Below, in pieces: positions 6,492-12,454 of a stretch of DNA of 12,454 nt. The stretch comes from Actinomycetota bacterium. GTDB lineage: Bacteria; Actinomycetota; Thermoleophilia; Gaiellales; Gaiellaceae. How positions within the stretch are numbered: the stretch's first letter is position 1; every line of letters begins with the position of its first letter. The stretch spans positions 1,932 through 14,385 of the forward strand of contig VAXY01000028.1 in assembly GCA_005885085.1 (NCBI GenBank), written 5' to 3'. The notes beneath the pieces are model-generated. The model made no database searches. It was not told where the DNA came from and was given only the letters and a program-made list of their open reading frames with translations. Both the position numbers and the translations under genes were made by a program.

Positions 6492-7496
6492 GTGGCACGG
6501 CCCGTCACCCTGTTCACTGGCCAGTGGGCCGACCTGCCGCTGGCCGAGCTCGCGGCCAAGGCGGGGGGCTGGGGCTTCGACGGGCTAGAGCTCGCCTGCT
6601 GGGGCGATCACTTCGAGGTCGACAAGGCGACAGACGACTCCGGCTACGCCCGTTCGCAGAAGCAGCTGCTCGAACGCCACGGCCTCGAGGTCTTCGCGCT
6701 CGGCGCTCACCTCGTCGGCCAGTGCGTCTGCGATCCCATCGACGAGCGCCATCGCGCCATCGTCCCGCCCGAGGTCTGGAGCGACGGCGAGCCCGAGGGC
6801 GTGCGAACGCGTGCCGCCGAGCGGATGAAGGACACAGCACGTGCGGCTGCGCAACTCGGAGTCGAGCAGGTCAACGGCTTCACCGGCTCGGCCGTCTGGC
6901 ACATGCTCTACTCCTTCCCGCCGAACGATTTCGGCGAGGTCGAGCGCGGCTACGCCGACTTTGCCGAGCGCTGGGGGCCGATCATGGACGTGTTCGCGCA
7001 GGAGGGGATTCGCTTCGGCCTCGAGGTGCACCCGACGGAGATCGCGTACGACTTCGTCACGACGCGCAAGACGCTCGACGCGATCGACCGACGGCCGGAG
7101 TTCGGCATCAACTTCGACCCGAGCCACTTCGCTCACCAGTTCCTCGACTCGGCCGCGTTCGTCGAGGAGTTCGCGGACCGCATCTATCACGTCCACGTGA
7201 AGGACTCGCGCAAGACCCTCGACGGCCGCAAGAGCATCCTCGGCGGACACCTCGACTTCGGCGAAGCGCAACGAGGCTGGGACTTCGTCTCGCCCGGGCA
7301 CGGCGACGTCGACTTCGAGTCGCTTTTCCGCGCCTTGAACAGAATCGGCTATGACGGCCCGCTCTCGATCGAGTGGGAGGACTCGGGCATGGACCGGGAC
7401 TGGGGCGCACGGGACGCGCTCGCATTCGTCCGACGCACGGATTTCGCGCCGTCTGCGATCGCCTTCGACGCCGCGATGCAGCGCTCCGGCCGCTGA
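6492..7496 (+). CDS. Sugar phosphate isomerase/epimerase (xylose isomerase-like TIM barrel)
   Basis: This is a 334-residue member of the AP-endonuclease-2/xylose-isomerase-like superfamily, which holds metal-dependent isomerases, epimerases and dehydratases acting on sugars and polyols (IolE, IolI, Hyi and relatives). GTG 6492, two bases after the previous stop, gives MARPVTLFTGQWADLPL, the expected first strand. Likely metal ligands are Glu178 (RFGLEVH), Asp209/His212 (INFDPSH), His233/His235 (IYHVHVKD) and Glu294 (LSIEWED), at the usual positions around the barrel. No kinase or transporter for sugars is nearby, so the substrate is open. It sits between the U32-like gene and the aldehyde dehydrogenase operon and may supply or consume an intermediate there. 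The fold call is strong; the reaction is not resolved. Confidence 0.87.
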   Translation: MARPVTLFTGQWADLPLAELAAKAGGWGFDGLELACWGDHFEVDKATDDSGYARSQKQLLERHGLEVFALGAHLVGQCVCDPIDERHRAIVPPEVWSDGEPEGVRTRAAERMKDTARAAAQLGVEQVNGFTGSAVWHMLYSFPPNDFGEVERGYADFAERWGPIMDVFAQEGIRFGLEVHPTEIAYDFVTTRKTLDAIDRRPEFGINFDPSHFAHQFLDSAAFVEEFADRIYHVHVKDSRKTLDGRKSILGGHLDFGEAQRGWDFVSPGHGDVDFESLFRALNRIGYDGPLSIEWEDSGMDRDWGARDALAFVRRTDFAPSAIAFDAAMQRSGR

Positions 7497-7558
7497 GCGC
7501 GTCGGACCTGCTGCGTTCGGCGGAGACCGGCCGTCGCGAGGACGTCGTCTACGGCTGA
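7496..7558 (+). other. Short coding-like remnant in the isomerase-dehydrogenase gap
   Basis: The gap after the isomerase stop keeps a strong G/C third-base pattern in one frame, shifted relative to the isomerase. It reads SASDLLRSAETGRREDVVYG and then a stop at 7556-7558. The RSAETGR string resembles the extreme C-terminus of many Gfo/Idh/MocA-family oxidoreductases, but 20 residues are too few to assign. It could be a decayed gene end, or the displaced true C-terminus of the isomerase after a frameshift. There is no start codon of its own that makes sense. Confidence 0.22.
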
Positions 7559-7569
7559 CTACCCGGGCG

Positions 7570-7575
7570 TAAAAT
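7570..7575 (+). promoter_or_regulatory. Probable -10 box (TAAAAT) for a leaderless dehydrogenase operon
   Basis: TAAAAT matches five of six bases of TATAAT and fits TANNNT. It stands out in a very G+C-rich gap and ends eight bases before the ATG at 7584. That puts the expected transcription start at or next to the ATG, and there is no Shine-Dalgarno sequence between them. No good -35 hexamer is visible 16-18 bases upstream. This probably marks the start of the downstream operon. Confidence 0.55.
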
Positions 7576-7583
7576 CGCGCGTC

Positions 7584-9020
7584 ATGGCGCAGATTGCGGC
7601 ACAGCCGTGGCAGGAGCTGCTACCCGTCGAGGCGGACGGCGGCGAAACCTTTCCGGTCCTCGATCCTGCGACCGGACAGGAGCTCGCGCGCGTGCCCTGC
7701 ATGGGAGCCGACGAGACCCGGCGCGCGATCGACAGGGCGAGAGACGCGTATCCGGGCTGGCGGGAGACGCTCGCGAAGGAGCGCGCGCGGATCCTGCGTC
7801 GCTGGGCCGATCTGATGCTCGAGCATCGCGACGACCTCGCGCTGCTCCTTACCTCCGAGCAGGGCAAGCCGCTGCACGAGTCGAGCGTCGAGATCGAGTA
7901 CGCGGCGTCATTCCTCGAGTGGTTCGGGGAAGAAGCCAAGCGCGTCTACGGCGACACGATTCCGACGTACATGCAGGACCGCCGTGTCGTCGTGACCAAG
8001 GAGCCGGTCGGCGTCACGGCCGGCATCACGCCGTGGAACTTCCCGTCCGCGATGATCACGCGCAAGGCGGCGCCGGCGATCGCGGCGGGCTGCACGATGG
8101 TGCTCAAGCCGGCCGAGCAGACGCCGCTGTCGGCGCTCGCGCTCGCGAGGCTCGCCGAGCTGGCGGGCCTGCCTGCCGGGGTGCTCAACGTGGTCACGGG
8201 CGACGCGGAAGGTGCGCCGGTGATCGGTGCCGAGATGACGTCGAACCCGATCGTGCGCAAGCTCGGGTTCACGGGCTCGACCGAGGTCGGGAAGCTGCTG
8301 ATGGAGCAGTGTGCGCGCCAGGTCAAGAAGGTCTCGCTCGAGCTCGGCGGCAACGCTCCTTTCGTCGTCTTCGACGACGCGGATCTCGACGAGGCAGTTG
8401 CGGGTGCGCTGCTCTGCAAGTACCGCAACTCCGGGCAAACCTGCATCTCCGCAAACCGGATCCTCGTCCAGGACTCGGTGCACGACGAGTTCCTTCGCCG
8501 CCTCACTGAGGGGGTTGGCGGGCTGAAGGTCGGGGCGGGGACGGAGCCGAACGTCAACGTCGGCCCGCTCATCGACGAGCCGGCGCTCGCAAAGGTCGAG
8601 CGGCACGTCGCGGACGCGCTCGACGGAGGCGCGAAGCTCGTCACCGGCGGCGAGCGCCACGAACGCGGCCACACCTTCTTCCAGCCGACGATCCTCACGG
8701 GCGTCACTGGCACCATGGCGATGAGCTGCGAGGAGACGTTCGGGCCGGTCGCCGGCATCGCGCGCTTCGCAAGCGAGGAGGAAGCTGTCGAGATCGCCAA
8801 CGCGACGCCCTACGGTCTCGCCGCGTACTTCTACAGCCGCGACGTTGTGTCGGAGGCGCTCGAGTACGGGATCGTCGGGATCAACACCGGGTTCATCTCG
8901 ACAGAGGTTGCGCCCTTCGGCGGGATGAAGGAGTCCGGCATCGGCCGCGAGGGCTCGAAGTACGGCATCGAGGAGTGGCTGGAGCTGAAGTATCTCGCCA
9001 TGGGCGGTGTCGACCGGTGA
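7584..9020 (+). CDS. NAD(P)+-dependent succinate-semialdehyde dehydrogenase-like aldehyde dehydrogenase
   Basis: This aldehyde dehydrogenase of 478 residues oxidises a semialdehyde to the acid with NAD(P)+. Landmarks are the oxyanion Asn152 in TPWNFP, cofactor Lys175 in LKPAEQTP, FTGSTEVG (229-236), the general base Glu253 in LELGGNAP, and nucleophile Cys287 in RNSGQTC. These positions match bacterial GabD-type enzymes almost exactly, and the end (YGIEEWLELKYLAMGG) is also GabD-like. It lacks features of CoA-acylating methylmalonate-semialdehyde dehydrogenases. The family is broad, and glutarate, malonate or sugar-derived semialdehydes are possible, so the physiological substrate is inferred only. 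ATG 7584 was chosen because it follows the TAAAAT box and gives the expected length. It leads the operon and overlaps the next gene by four bases (GTGA). Confidence 0.9.
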   Translation: MAQIAAQPWQELLPVEADGGETFPVLDPATGQELARVPCMGADETRRAIDRARDAYPGWRETLAKERARILRRWADLMLEHRDDLALLLTSEQGKPLHESSVEIEYAASFLEWFGEEAKRVYGDTIPTYMQDRRVVVTKEPVGVTAGITPWNFPSAMITRKAAPAIAAGCTMVLKPAEQTPLSALALARLAELAGLPAGVLNVVTGDAEGAPVIGAEMTSNPIVRKLGFTGSTEVGKLLMEQCARQVKKVSLELGGNAPFVVFDDADLDEAVAGALLCKYRNSGQTCISANRILVQDSVHDEFLRRLTEGVGGLKVGAGTEPNVNVGPLIDEPALAKVERHVADALDGGAKLVTGGERHERGHTFFQPTILTGVTGTMAMSCEETFGPVAGIARFASEEEAVEIANATPYGLAAYFYSRDVVSEALEYGIVGINTGFISTEVAPFGGMKESGIGREGSKYGIEEWLELKYLAMGGVDR

Positions 9021-9331
9021 TCGTCGAGCAGCGCGATTACCACGTGTTCACCGGCAAGCTCGTCGAGCTCGTGCGTCTGTACGAAGAGGAAGGCATCGCG
9101 CTTCAGCAGGAGTACCTCGGCGGGCTGATCGGCGTCTTCACGACGGACGTCGGCGCGCTCTCCACCTACACGAGCCTCTGGGGCTACGAGAACTTCGCGG
9201 AGCGGGAACAACGGCGCGCAAAGCTTCAGACCGACGAGCGCTGGCGCGACTTCCTCGCGCGGATCCAGCCGCTCATCCATACGCAGCAGAACCGCATCCT
9301 CGTGCCGACGGCCTTCTCGCCGATCAAATGA
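9017..9331 (+). CDS. NIPSNAP family protein
   Basis: This is a small protein of 104 residues from GTG 9017, which overlaps the dehydrogenase stop (GTGA). It matches the NIPSNAP ferredoxin-like alpha+beta fold along its whole length: VEQRDYHVFTGKLVELVRLYEEEG, then LGGLIGVFTTDVGALSTYTSLWGYENFAEREQRRAKL, and the closing NRILVPTAFSPIK, a typical C-terminal signature. An upstream in-frame ATG at 8975 would add 14 residues lying inside the dehydrogenase gene and not typical of the family. The biochemical role of bacterial NIPSNAP proteins is unsettled. They often accompany catabolic oxidoreductases and may be dimeric small-molecule-binding or monooxygenase-like helpers. Here the gene lies between the aldehyde dehydrogenase and the short-chain dehydrogenase, with four-base overlaps at both ends. 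Confidence 0.88.
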   Translation: MIVEQRDYHVFTGKLVELVRLYEEEGIALQQEYLGGLIGVFTTDVGALSTYTSLWGYENFAEREQRRAKLQTDERWRDFLARIQPLIHTQQNRILVPTAFSPIK

Positions 9332-10077
9332 GCGACTCCCTCGCGGGCAAGGTGGCGATCGTCACCGGCGCGGCGCAGGGAATCGGCAATGCGATCGCCA
9401 GGGGCCTCGCCGCAGAGGGGGCGCGCATCGTGGTCGCCGATCTGAGCCGTGCGGAGGAAGCTGCGCAGGAGTTCGAGGACGGGATCGGGCTCACCGTCGA
9501 CGTCGCCGACGAAGCGCAGGTCGAGGAGCTGGCTCGAGAGGTGATCGAGCAGTGCGGCGTCATCGACATCCTCGTGAACAACGCCGGGCTGTACGCGTCG
9601 CTCCAGATGCGTCCGTTCACGGAGATTCCGGTCGACGAGTGGCGGCAGGTGATGGACGTCAACGTCCTGAGCATGTTCCTGACGACGCGGGCCGTCGTGC
9701 CGCACATGCGCGAGCACGGGGGCGGCCGGGTCGTGAACATCTCGTCGGGGACACCGTTTCGCGGCGTCGCGTTTCTCCTGCACTACGTGACGAGCAAGGG
9801 TGCGATCGTCGCGCTGACGCGTGCGCTCGCGAAGGAGCTCGGACGTGACGACATCCTGGTCAACTGCGTTGCGCCGGGGTTCACCATGAGTGACGGTGTT
9901 CGCGAGCATCCGGAGGTGATCGACGCGCTCCGCGACCTCTCGGTCTCCGCGCGCACGCTGCAGCGCGACCAGGAGCCCGAGGACGTCGTCGGCGCCGTGG
10001 TCTTTCTCTGCGGCCCGGGTGCCGAGTTCGTCACCGGTCAGACGATCGTCATCGACGGTGGTCAGTACTTTCATTGA
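9328..10077 (+). CDS. SDR family NAD-dependent oxidoreductase
   Basis: This is a classical short-chain dehydrogenase/reductase of 249 residues, interconverting an alcohol and a carbonyl. Motifs are the cofactor loop TGAAQGIG (13-20), acidic Asp38 at the end of strand 2 (VVADLS, favouring NAD over NADP), NNAG (84-87), and the catalytic set Ser140, Tyr153 and Lys157 (HYVTSK), with Asn112 of the DVNV segment. The C-terminus FVTGQTIVIDGGQYFH is normal for the family. ATG 9328 overlaps the NIPSNAP stop (ATGA). Earlier in-frame starts lie inside that gene. It is an active-looking enzyme of a very broad family, related to the FabG and glucose/cyclohexanol dehydrogenase style, so the substrate cannot be named. 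Its stop overlaps the cupin start (TTGA). Confidence 0.92.
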   Translation: MSDSLAGKVAIVTGAAQGIGNAIARGLAAEGARIVVADLSRAEEAAQEFEDGIGLTVDVADEAQVEELAREVIEQCGVIDILVNNAGLYASLQMRPFTEIPVDEWRQVMDVNVLSMFLTTRAVVPHMREHGGGRVVNISSGTPFRGVAFLLHYVTSKGAIVALTRALAKELGRDDILVNCVAPGFTMSDGVREHPEVIDALRDLSVSARTLQRDQEPEDVVGAVVFLCGPGAEFVTGQTIVIDGGQYFH

Positions 10078-10613
10078 TCCTGGCGCTCTACGAGCACGAC
10101 GAGGGCGTGGAGACCGCGGGCGGCAATGTCGCCGTGTACGACGTCGACGGCAACAGCGCGTCCTTCGGCGCGGCCTCGGTGCGCGGTCGGGCGCTGGTCT
10201 GGAGGCTCGAGCAGGAGGCGGAGACCGGCGCGAAGCTTGCGGCGCCCGTCGCGCTCGACGCGGGCGTCGCGTGGCTGCTCCGCTGTGACCGCGTCGACTT
10301 TCCGCCCGGGGGCATCGCGTACCGGCACACGCACCCGGGCCCGGGGATCAGGTGTCTCCTGTACGGGTCGGTCCGGATCGAGAGCGGCGGTGAATCGCGC
10401 GAGCACCGTCCGTTCGAGGCGTGGTTCGAGAGCGGCCCCGAGCCGGTGCTGGCGTTCGCGTCGGAGGACGAGGACACAGCCTTCGTGCGCGTGATGCTCG
10501 TGCCCCGCGAGTGGAAGGGCAAGCGCACGATCCGCTACGTCGACCCGGCCGACGAGGACAAACCGAGGCTCCAGCGCGCGACCGTTTTCTTCGACGAGCC
10601 GATCGAGCTGTGA
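10074..10613 (+). CDS. Cupin domain-containing protein
   Basis: This 179-residue protein starts from TTG 10074, which overlaps the SDR stop (TTGA). The centre carries a cupin motif 1: FPPGGIAYRHTHPGPGIRCLLYGSVRI, with His85 and His87 as likely metal ligands. The Glu usually found a few residues after the second His is not in its normal place (GIR stands there). In motif 2 the expected third histidine is missing too: the EPVLAFASEDEDTAFVRVML region has none. It may therefore bind metal weakly, use other ligands, or bind a small molecule without catalysis. The N-terminal 70 residues form further strands, consistent with a single-domain beta barrel with an extension. The four-base overlaps place it firmly in the operon between the SDR and the ThDP enzyme. 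Role unknown: isomerase, dioxygenase-like enzyme or sensor are all possible. Confidence 0.75.
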   Translation: MILALYEHDEGVETAGGNVAVYDVDGNSASFGAASVRGRALVWRLEQEAETGAKLAAPVALDAGVAWLLRCDRVDFPPGGIAYRHTHPGPGIRCLLYGSVRIESGGESREHRPFEAWFESGPEPVLAFASEDEDTAFVRVMLVPREWKGKRTIRYVDPADEDKPRLQRATVFFDEPIEL

Positions 10614-12268
10614 CGCGCAGCGGGGCGAGGATCCTCGTCGACCAGCTCCTCGCGCACGGCGTGGACACCGCGTTCTGCGTTCCCGGCGAGAGCTACATCG
10701 CCGTTCTCGACGCTCTCCGTGACGCTCCCATCCGCCTCGTCGTCGCGCGGCATGAAGCCGGCGCCGCGAACATGGCAGAGGCCTACGGGAAGCTGACCGG
10801 CCGTCCGGGGATCTGTCTCGTCACACGCGCGCCCGGCGCGACGCACGCGGCCACCGGCGTGTACACGGCTTTTCAAGACTCCACGCCGCTGATCCTGCTC
10901 GTCGGACAGGTGCCGGTGGAGCACCGCGGACGCGAGGCGTTCCAGGAGCTGGACTACGGCGACGCGTTCGGCGCGATCACGAAGCTCGCGGTCGAGGCCG
11001 AGGCGCCCGACCAGTTTCCGGAGCTTGCAGCGAATGCCTTCCGAGCGGCCTTGTCGGGACGCCCGGGGCCGGCGGTGGTGTCGATGCCCGAGGACGTGCT
11101 CGCCGCGGAGGCCGACGTCGAAGATGCAACGCCGCACGCTGTCGTCGGTGCCTCCCCCTCCCCCGACGAGCTCGCACGCGTGCGCGAGCTCCTCTCGACG
11201 GCGGCCCGACCGCTGATCGTCGTCGGAGGTGGGGGATGGAGCGTGCACGCCGCCGAGGATCTGCGGGCCTTCGCCGAAGCGTCGGCGATCCCGGTCGCGA
11301 CGTCTTTCCGCCGGCAGGACTACATCGACAACACGTCTCCGTCGTACGCCGGCGTGCTCACGATCGGCCACGACGCGGCCCTGGCAGCGCGGCTGCGCGA
11401 GTCGGACGTGCTCCTCGTAATCGGCTCGCGCCTTGGCGACATCGCCACGCGCGGCTACACGACGCTCGAGCCGCCCAGGATTCCGCAGACGCTCGTGCAC
11501 GTGCACGCGGACCCAAAGGAGCTTGGTCGCGTCTACGAGCCCGACCTCGCCATCGTCTCCTCCTCTCCCGAGTTCCTCGGGGCGCTGGAACCGGTCGAGG
11601 GTGCGCACCGGGCCGACTGGTTTGCGTCGGCACACGCGGACTTTCTCGCCAGCCTGCGTCACAAGCGCGGCCCGGGAGAGCTCGATGTCGGCGACGTGAT
11701 GGAGTACCTGCGCGAACGTCTCCCGGCCGACGCGTTCCTGACGAACGGAGCGGGCAACTACACGGTCTGGTGCCATCGCTTCTATGCGTTCCGCCGGTAC
11801 GGGACCCAACTCGCGCCGTGCTGGGGTGCGATGGGCTACGGCATCCCGGCGGCGATCGCCGCGAAGGTCGTCCATCCCGAGCGGACGGTCGTGTGCGTCT
11901 CCGGCGACGGCGACTTCCTGATGAGCGGTCACGAGCTCGCCGCCGCGGTTCAGGAGAAGGTGCCGATCGTCGTGCTCGTCGTGAACAACGGGATGTACGG
12001 AACGATCAGGATGCATCAGGAACGTCTCTTCCCGGGCCGCGTGGTGAGTACGGATCTCGTCAATCCCGACTTCGCCGCTTGGGCTCGCGCGTTCGGTGCC
12101 CACGGCGACGTCGTGCTGCGCTCGGACGACTTTTCCGAGGCGTTCGAGCGCGCGCTCTCACAAACGCGCCCGTCTCTGCTCGAGCTCCGCGTCGATCCGG
12201 AGGCGATCACGCCGCGGCAGACGCTGTCGGAGATCCGCGCCGAGGCACTAGGCTCCGTCCAGCGATGA
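10610..12268 (+). CDS. Thiamine diphosphate-dependent enzyme, acetolactate synthase superfamily (substrate unassigned)
   Basis: This is a ThDP enzyme of 552 residues with the usual three domains: Pyr (about 1-170), central (about 185-320) and PP (about 355-530). The catalytic glutamate is Glu49 in RHEAGAANMAEAYG. The PP domain has GAMGYGIPAAIAAK, then SGDGDF (GDG at 432-434) and VVNNG (459-460), the ThDP-Mg site. Such enzymes decarboxylate or join 2-oxo acids. It is unlikely to be the biosynthetic acetolactate synthase. There is no regulatory subunit gene beside it, and the HQMWAAQ region of that enzyme is replaced by AGNYTVWCHRF. A catabolic 2-oxo-acid decarboxylase or lyase is more likely. 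The GTG start overlaps the cupin stop (GTGA). Earlier in-frame codons read an arginine-rich cupin shadow. Its product aldehyde could feed the dehydrogenase encoded first in the operon. Confidence 0.88.
   Translation: MTRSGARILVDQLLAHGVDTAFCVPGESYIAVLDALRDAPIRLVVARHEAGAANMAEAYGKLTGRPGICLVTRAPGATHAATGVYTAFQDSTPLILLVGQVPVEHRGREAFQELDYGDAFGAITKLAVEAEAPDQFPELAANAFRAALSGRPGPAVVSMPEDVLAAEADVEDATPHAVVGASPSPDELARVRELLSTAARPLIVVGGGGWSVHAAEDLRAFAEASAIPVATSFRRQDYIDNTSPSYAGVLTIGHDAALAARLRESDVLLVIGSRLGDIATRGYTTLEPPRIPQTLVHVHADPKELGRVYEPDLAIVSSSPEFLGALEPVEGAHRADWFASAHADFLASLRHKRGPGELDVGDVMEYLRERLPADAFLTNGAGNYTVWCHRFYAFRRYGTQLAPCWGAMGYGIPAAIAAKVVHPERTVVCVSGDGDFLMSGHELAAAVQEKVPIVVLVVNNGMYGTIRMHQERLFPGRVVSTDLVNPDFAAWARAFGAHGDVVLRSDDFSEAFERALSQTRPSLLELRVDPEAITPRQTLSEIRAEALGSVQR
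12249..12254 (+). promoter_or_regulatory. Weak TANNNT box (TAGGCT) before the last gene
   Basis: TAGGCT ends ten bases before ATG 12265, a spacing like that of the two other candidate boxes in the window. It lies within the end of the ThDP enzyme gene, so it may be chance. It is listed because a repeated box-to-ATG spacing would suggest internal leaderless starts. Confidence 0.18.
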
Positions 12269-12454
12269 GAGCTGCGGTGATCAGCGAACTCGGTCGGCCC
12301 CCAGAAATCACCGACTTGCCCGAGCCCGCGGGCGAGGCGATCTACGAGGTGTCGGCAGTCGCACTCAACCCGCTCGACATCAACGTCGGGGCGGGGCGCT
12401 ACTTCGCCGGCCATCCGGAGCTCCCGTACGTTCCCGGCTGCGAGGGCGTCGGCC
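12265..12454 (+). CDS. Quinone oxidoreductase/MDR-family zinc-independent dehydrogenase (3' partial)
   Basis: Only the first 63 residues are in the window. They form the start of a GroES-like domain of the medium-chain dehydrogenase/reductase superfamily: MRAAVISELGRPPEITDLPEP, then VSAVALNPLDINVGAGRYF and LPYVPGCEGVG. The position that holds the catalytic-zinc cysteine in zinc alcohol dehydrogenases (CGSD-type) reads NPLD here. That indicates the zinc-free quinone-oxidoreductase branch, whose members reduce quinones or activated double bonds with NADPH. ATG 12265 overlaps the stop of the ThDP gene (ATGA), so it is the next gene of the same operon. The Rossmann cofactor domain lies beyond the window. 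Confidence 0.85.
   Translation, partial: MRAAVISELGRPPEITDLPEPAGEAIYEVSAVALNPLDINVGAGRYFAGHPELPYVPGCEGVG

Noticed and set aside
7497..7583. A rho-independent terminator between the isomerase and dehydrogenase genes
   Set aside because: Only very short (about 4 bp) G+C stems can be drawn, and there is no T run.
10535..12103. A 522-codon open frame on the minus strand opposite the ThDP enzyme gene
   Set aside because: It is low-complexity, Arg/Val/Asp-rich and without motifs. The opposite strand carries all ThDP-enzyme motifs.
7584..12268. A genuine myo-inositol (iol) operon
   Set aside because: The ThDP enzyme is about 550 residues, shorter than typical IolD. The dehydrogenase is GabD-like and not IolA-like, and no IolC kinase or IolG dehydrogenase is present.
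10610..12268. Biosynthetic acetolactate synthase large subunit (ilvB)
   Set aside because: No small-subunit or ilvC gene is adjacent, the HQMWA-type segment is absent, and the gene is embedded in a catabolic-looking operon.

Overview
The window is a G+C-rich (roughly two-thirds by eye), densely packed stretch of bacterial chromosome in which every gene lies on the + strand. Strong G/C third-position bias, frequent GTG and TTG starts, and the style of the proteins point to an actinobacterium, possibly of the Thermoleophilia/Gaiellales type. That placement is an inference from general resemblance, not a marker-gene result. I see no rRNA, tRNA, CRISPR, insertion sequence or other mobile element, and no gene-free stretch longer than about 110 bases.

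Region 1 (1-4654) is a branched-chain-amino-acid-type (HAAT/Liv) ABC importer in the order permease LivH (5' end cut off by the window), permease LivM, exported substrate-binding protein, ATPase LivG, ATPase LivF. The only sizeable gap lies before the binding protein. It holds a plausible sigma-70-like promoter, an 8-bp tandem repeat and a strong Shine-Dalgarno sequence, as expected where the binding protein is made in excess.

Region 2 (4663-7496) follows after only 8 bases. It holds a small lipoprotein with WSPDG (TolB/PD40) beta-propeller repeats, a poorly characterised protein resembling U32-peptidase TIM barrels, and a sugar-phosphate isomerase/epimerase of the xylose-isomerase-like (IolE/AP endonuclease 2) TIM-barrel superfamily.

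Region 3 (7584-12454, running off the window) starts after an 87-base gap with a TAAAAT box just upstream of the ATG. Its genes encode a succinate-semialdehyde-dehydrogenase-like enzyme, a NIPSNAP-family protein, an NAD-type short-chain dehydrogenase, a cupin, a thiamine-diphosphate enzyme of the acetolactate-synthase superfamily, and the start of a zinc-free quinone-oxidoreductase/MDR protein. All five junctions are 4-base start/stop overlaps, so this is almost certainly one translationally coupled operon.

Together the window looks like an uptake-plus-catabolism locus. An importer for an amino-acid-like or small-acid substrate sits beside enzymes that could isomerise, oxidise and reduce carbonyl groups, cleave or decarboxylate a 2-oxo acid (ThDP enzyme), and oxidise the resulting aldehyde (aldehyde dehydrogenase). 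The substrate cannot be read from the sequence. The main points worth following up are the unassigned ThDP enzyme paired with an SSADH-like enzyme, the probable leaderless promoters, the lipoprotein and U32-like genes of unknown role, and a short coding-like remnant between the isomerase and the dehydrogenase.
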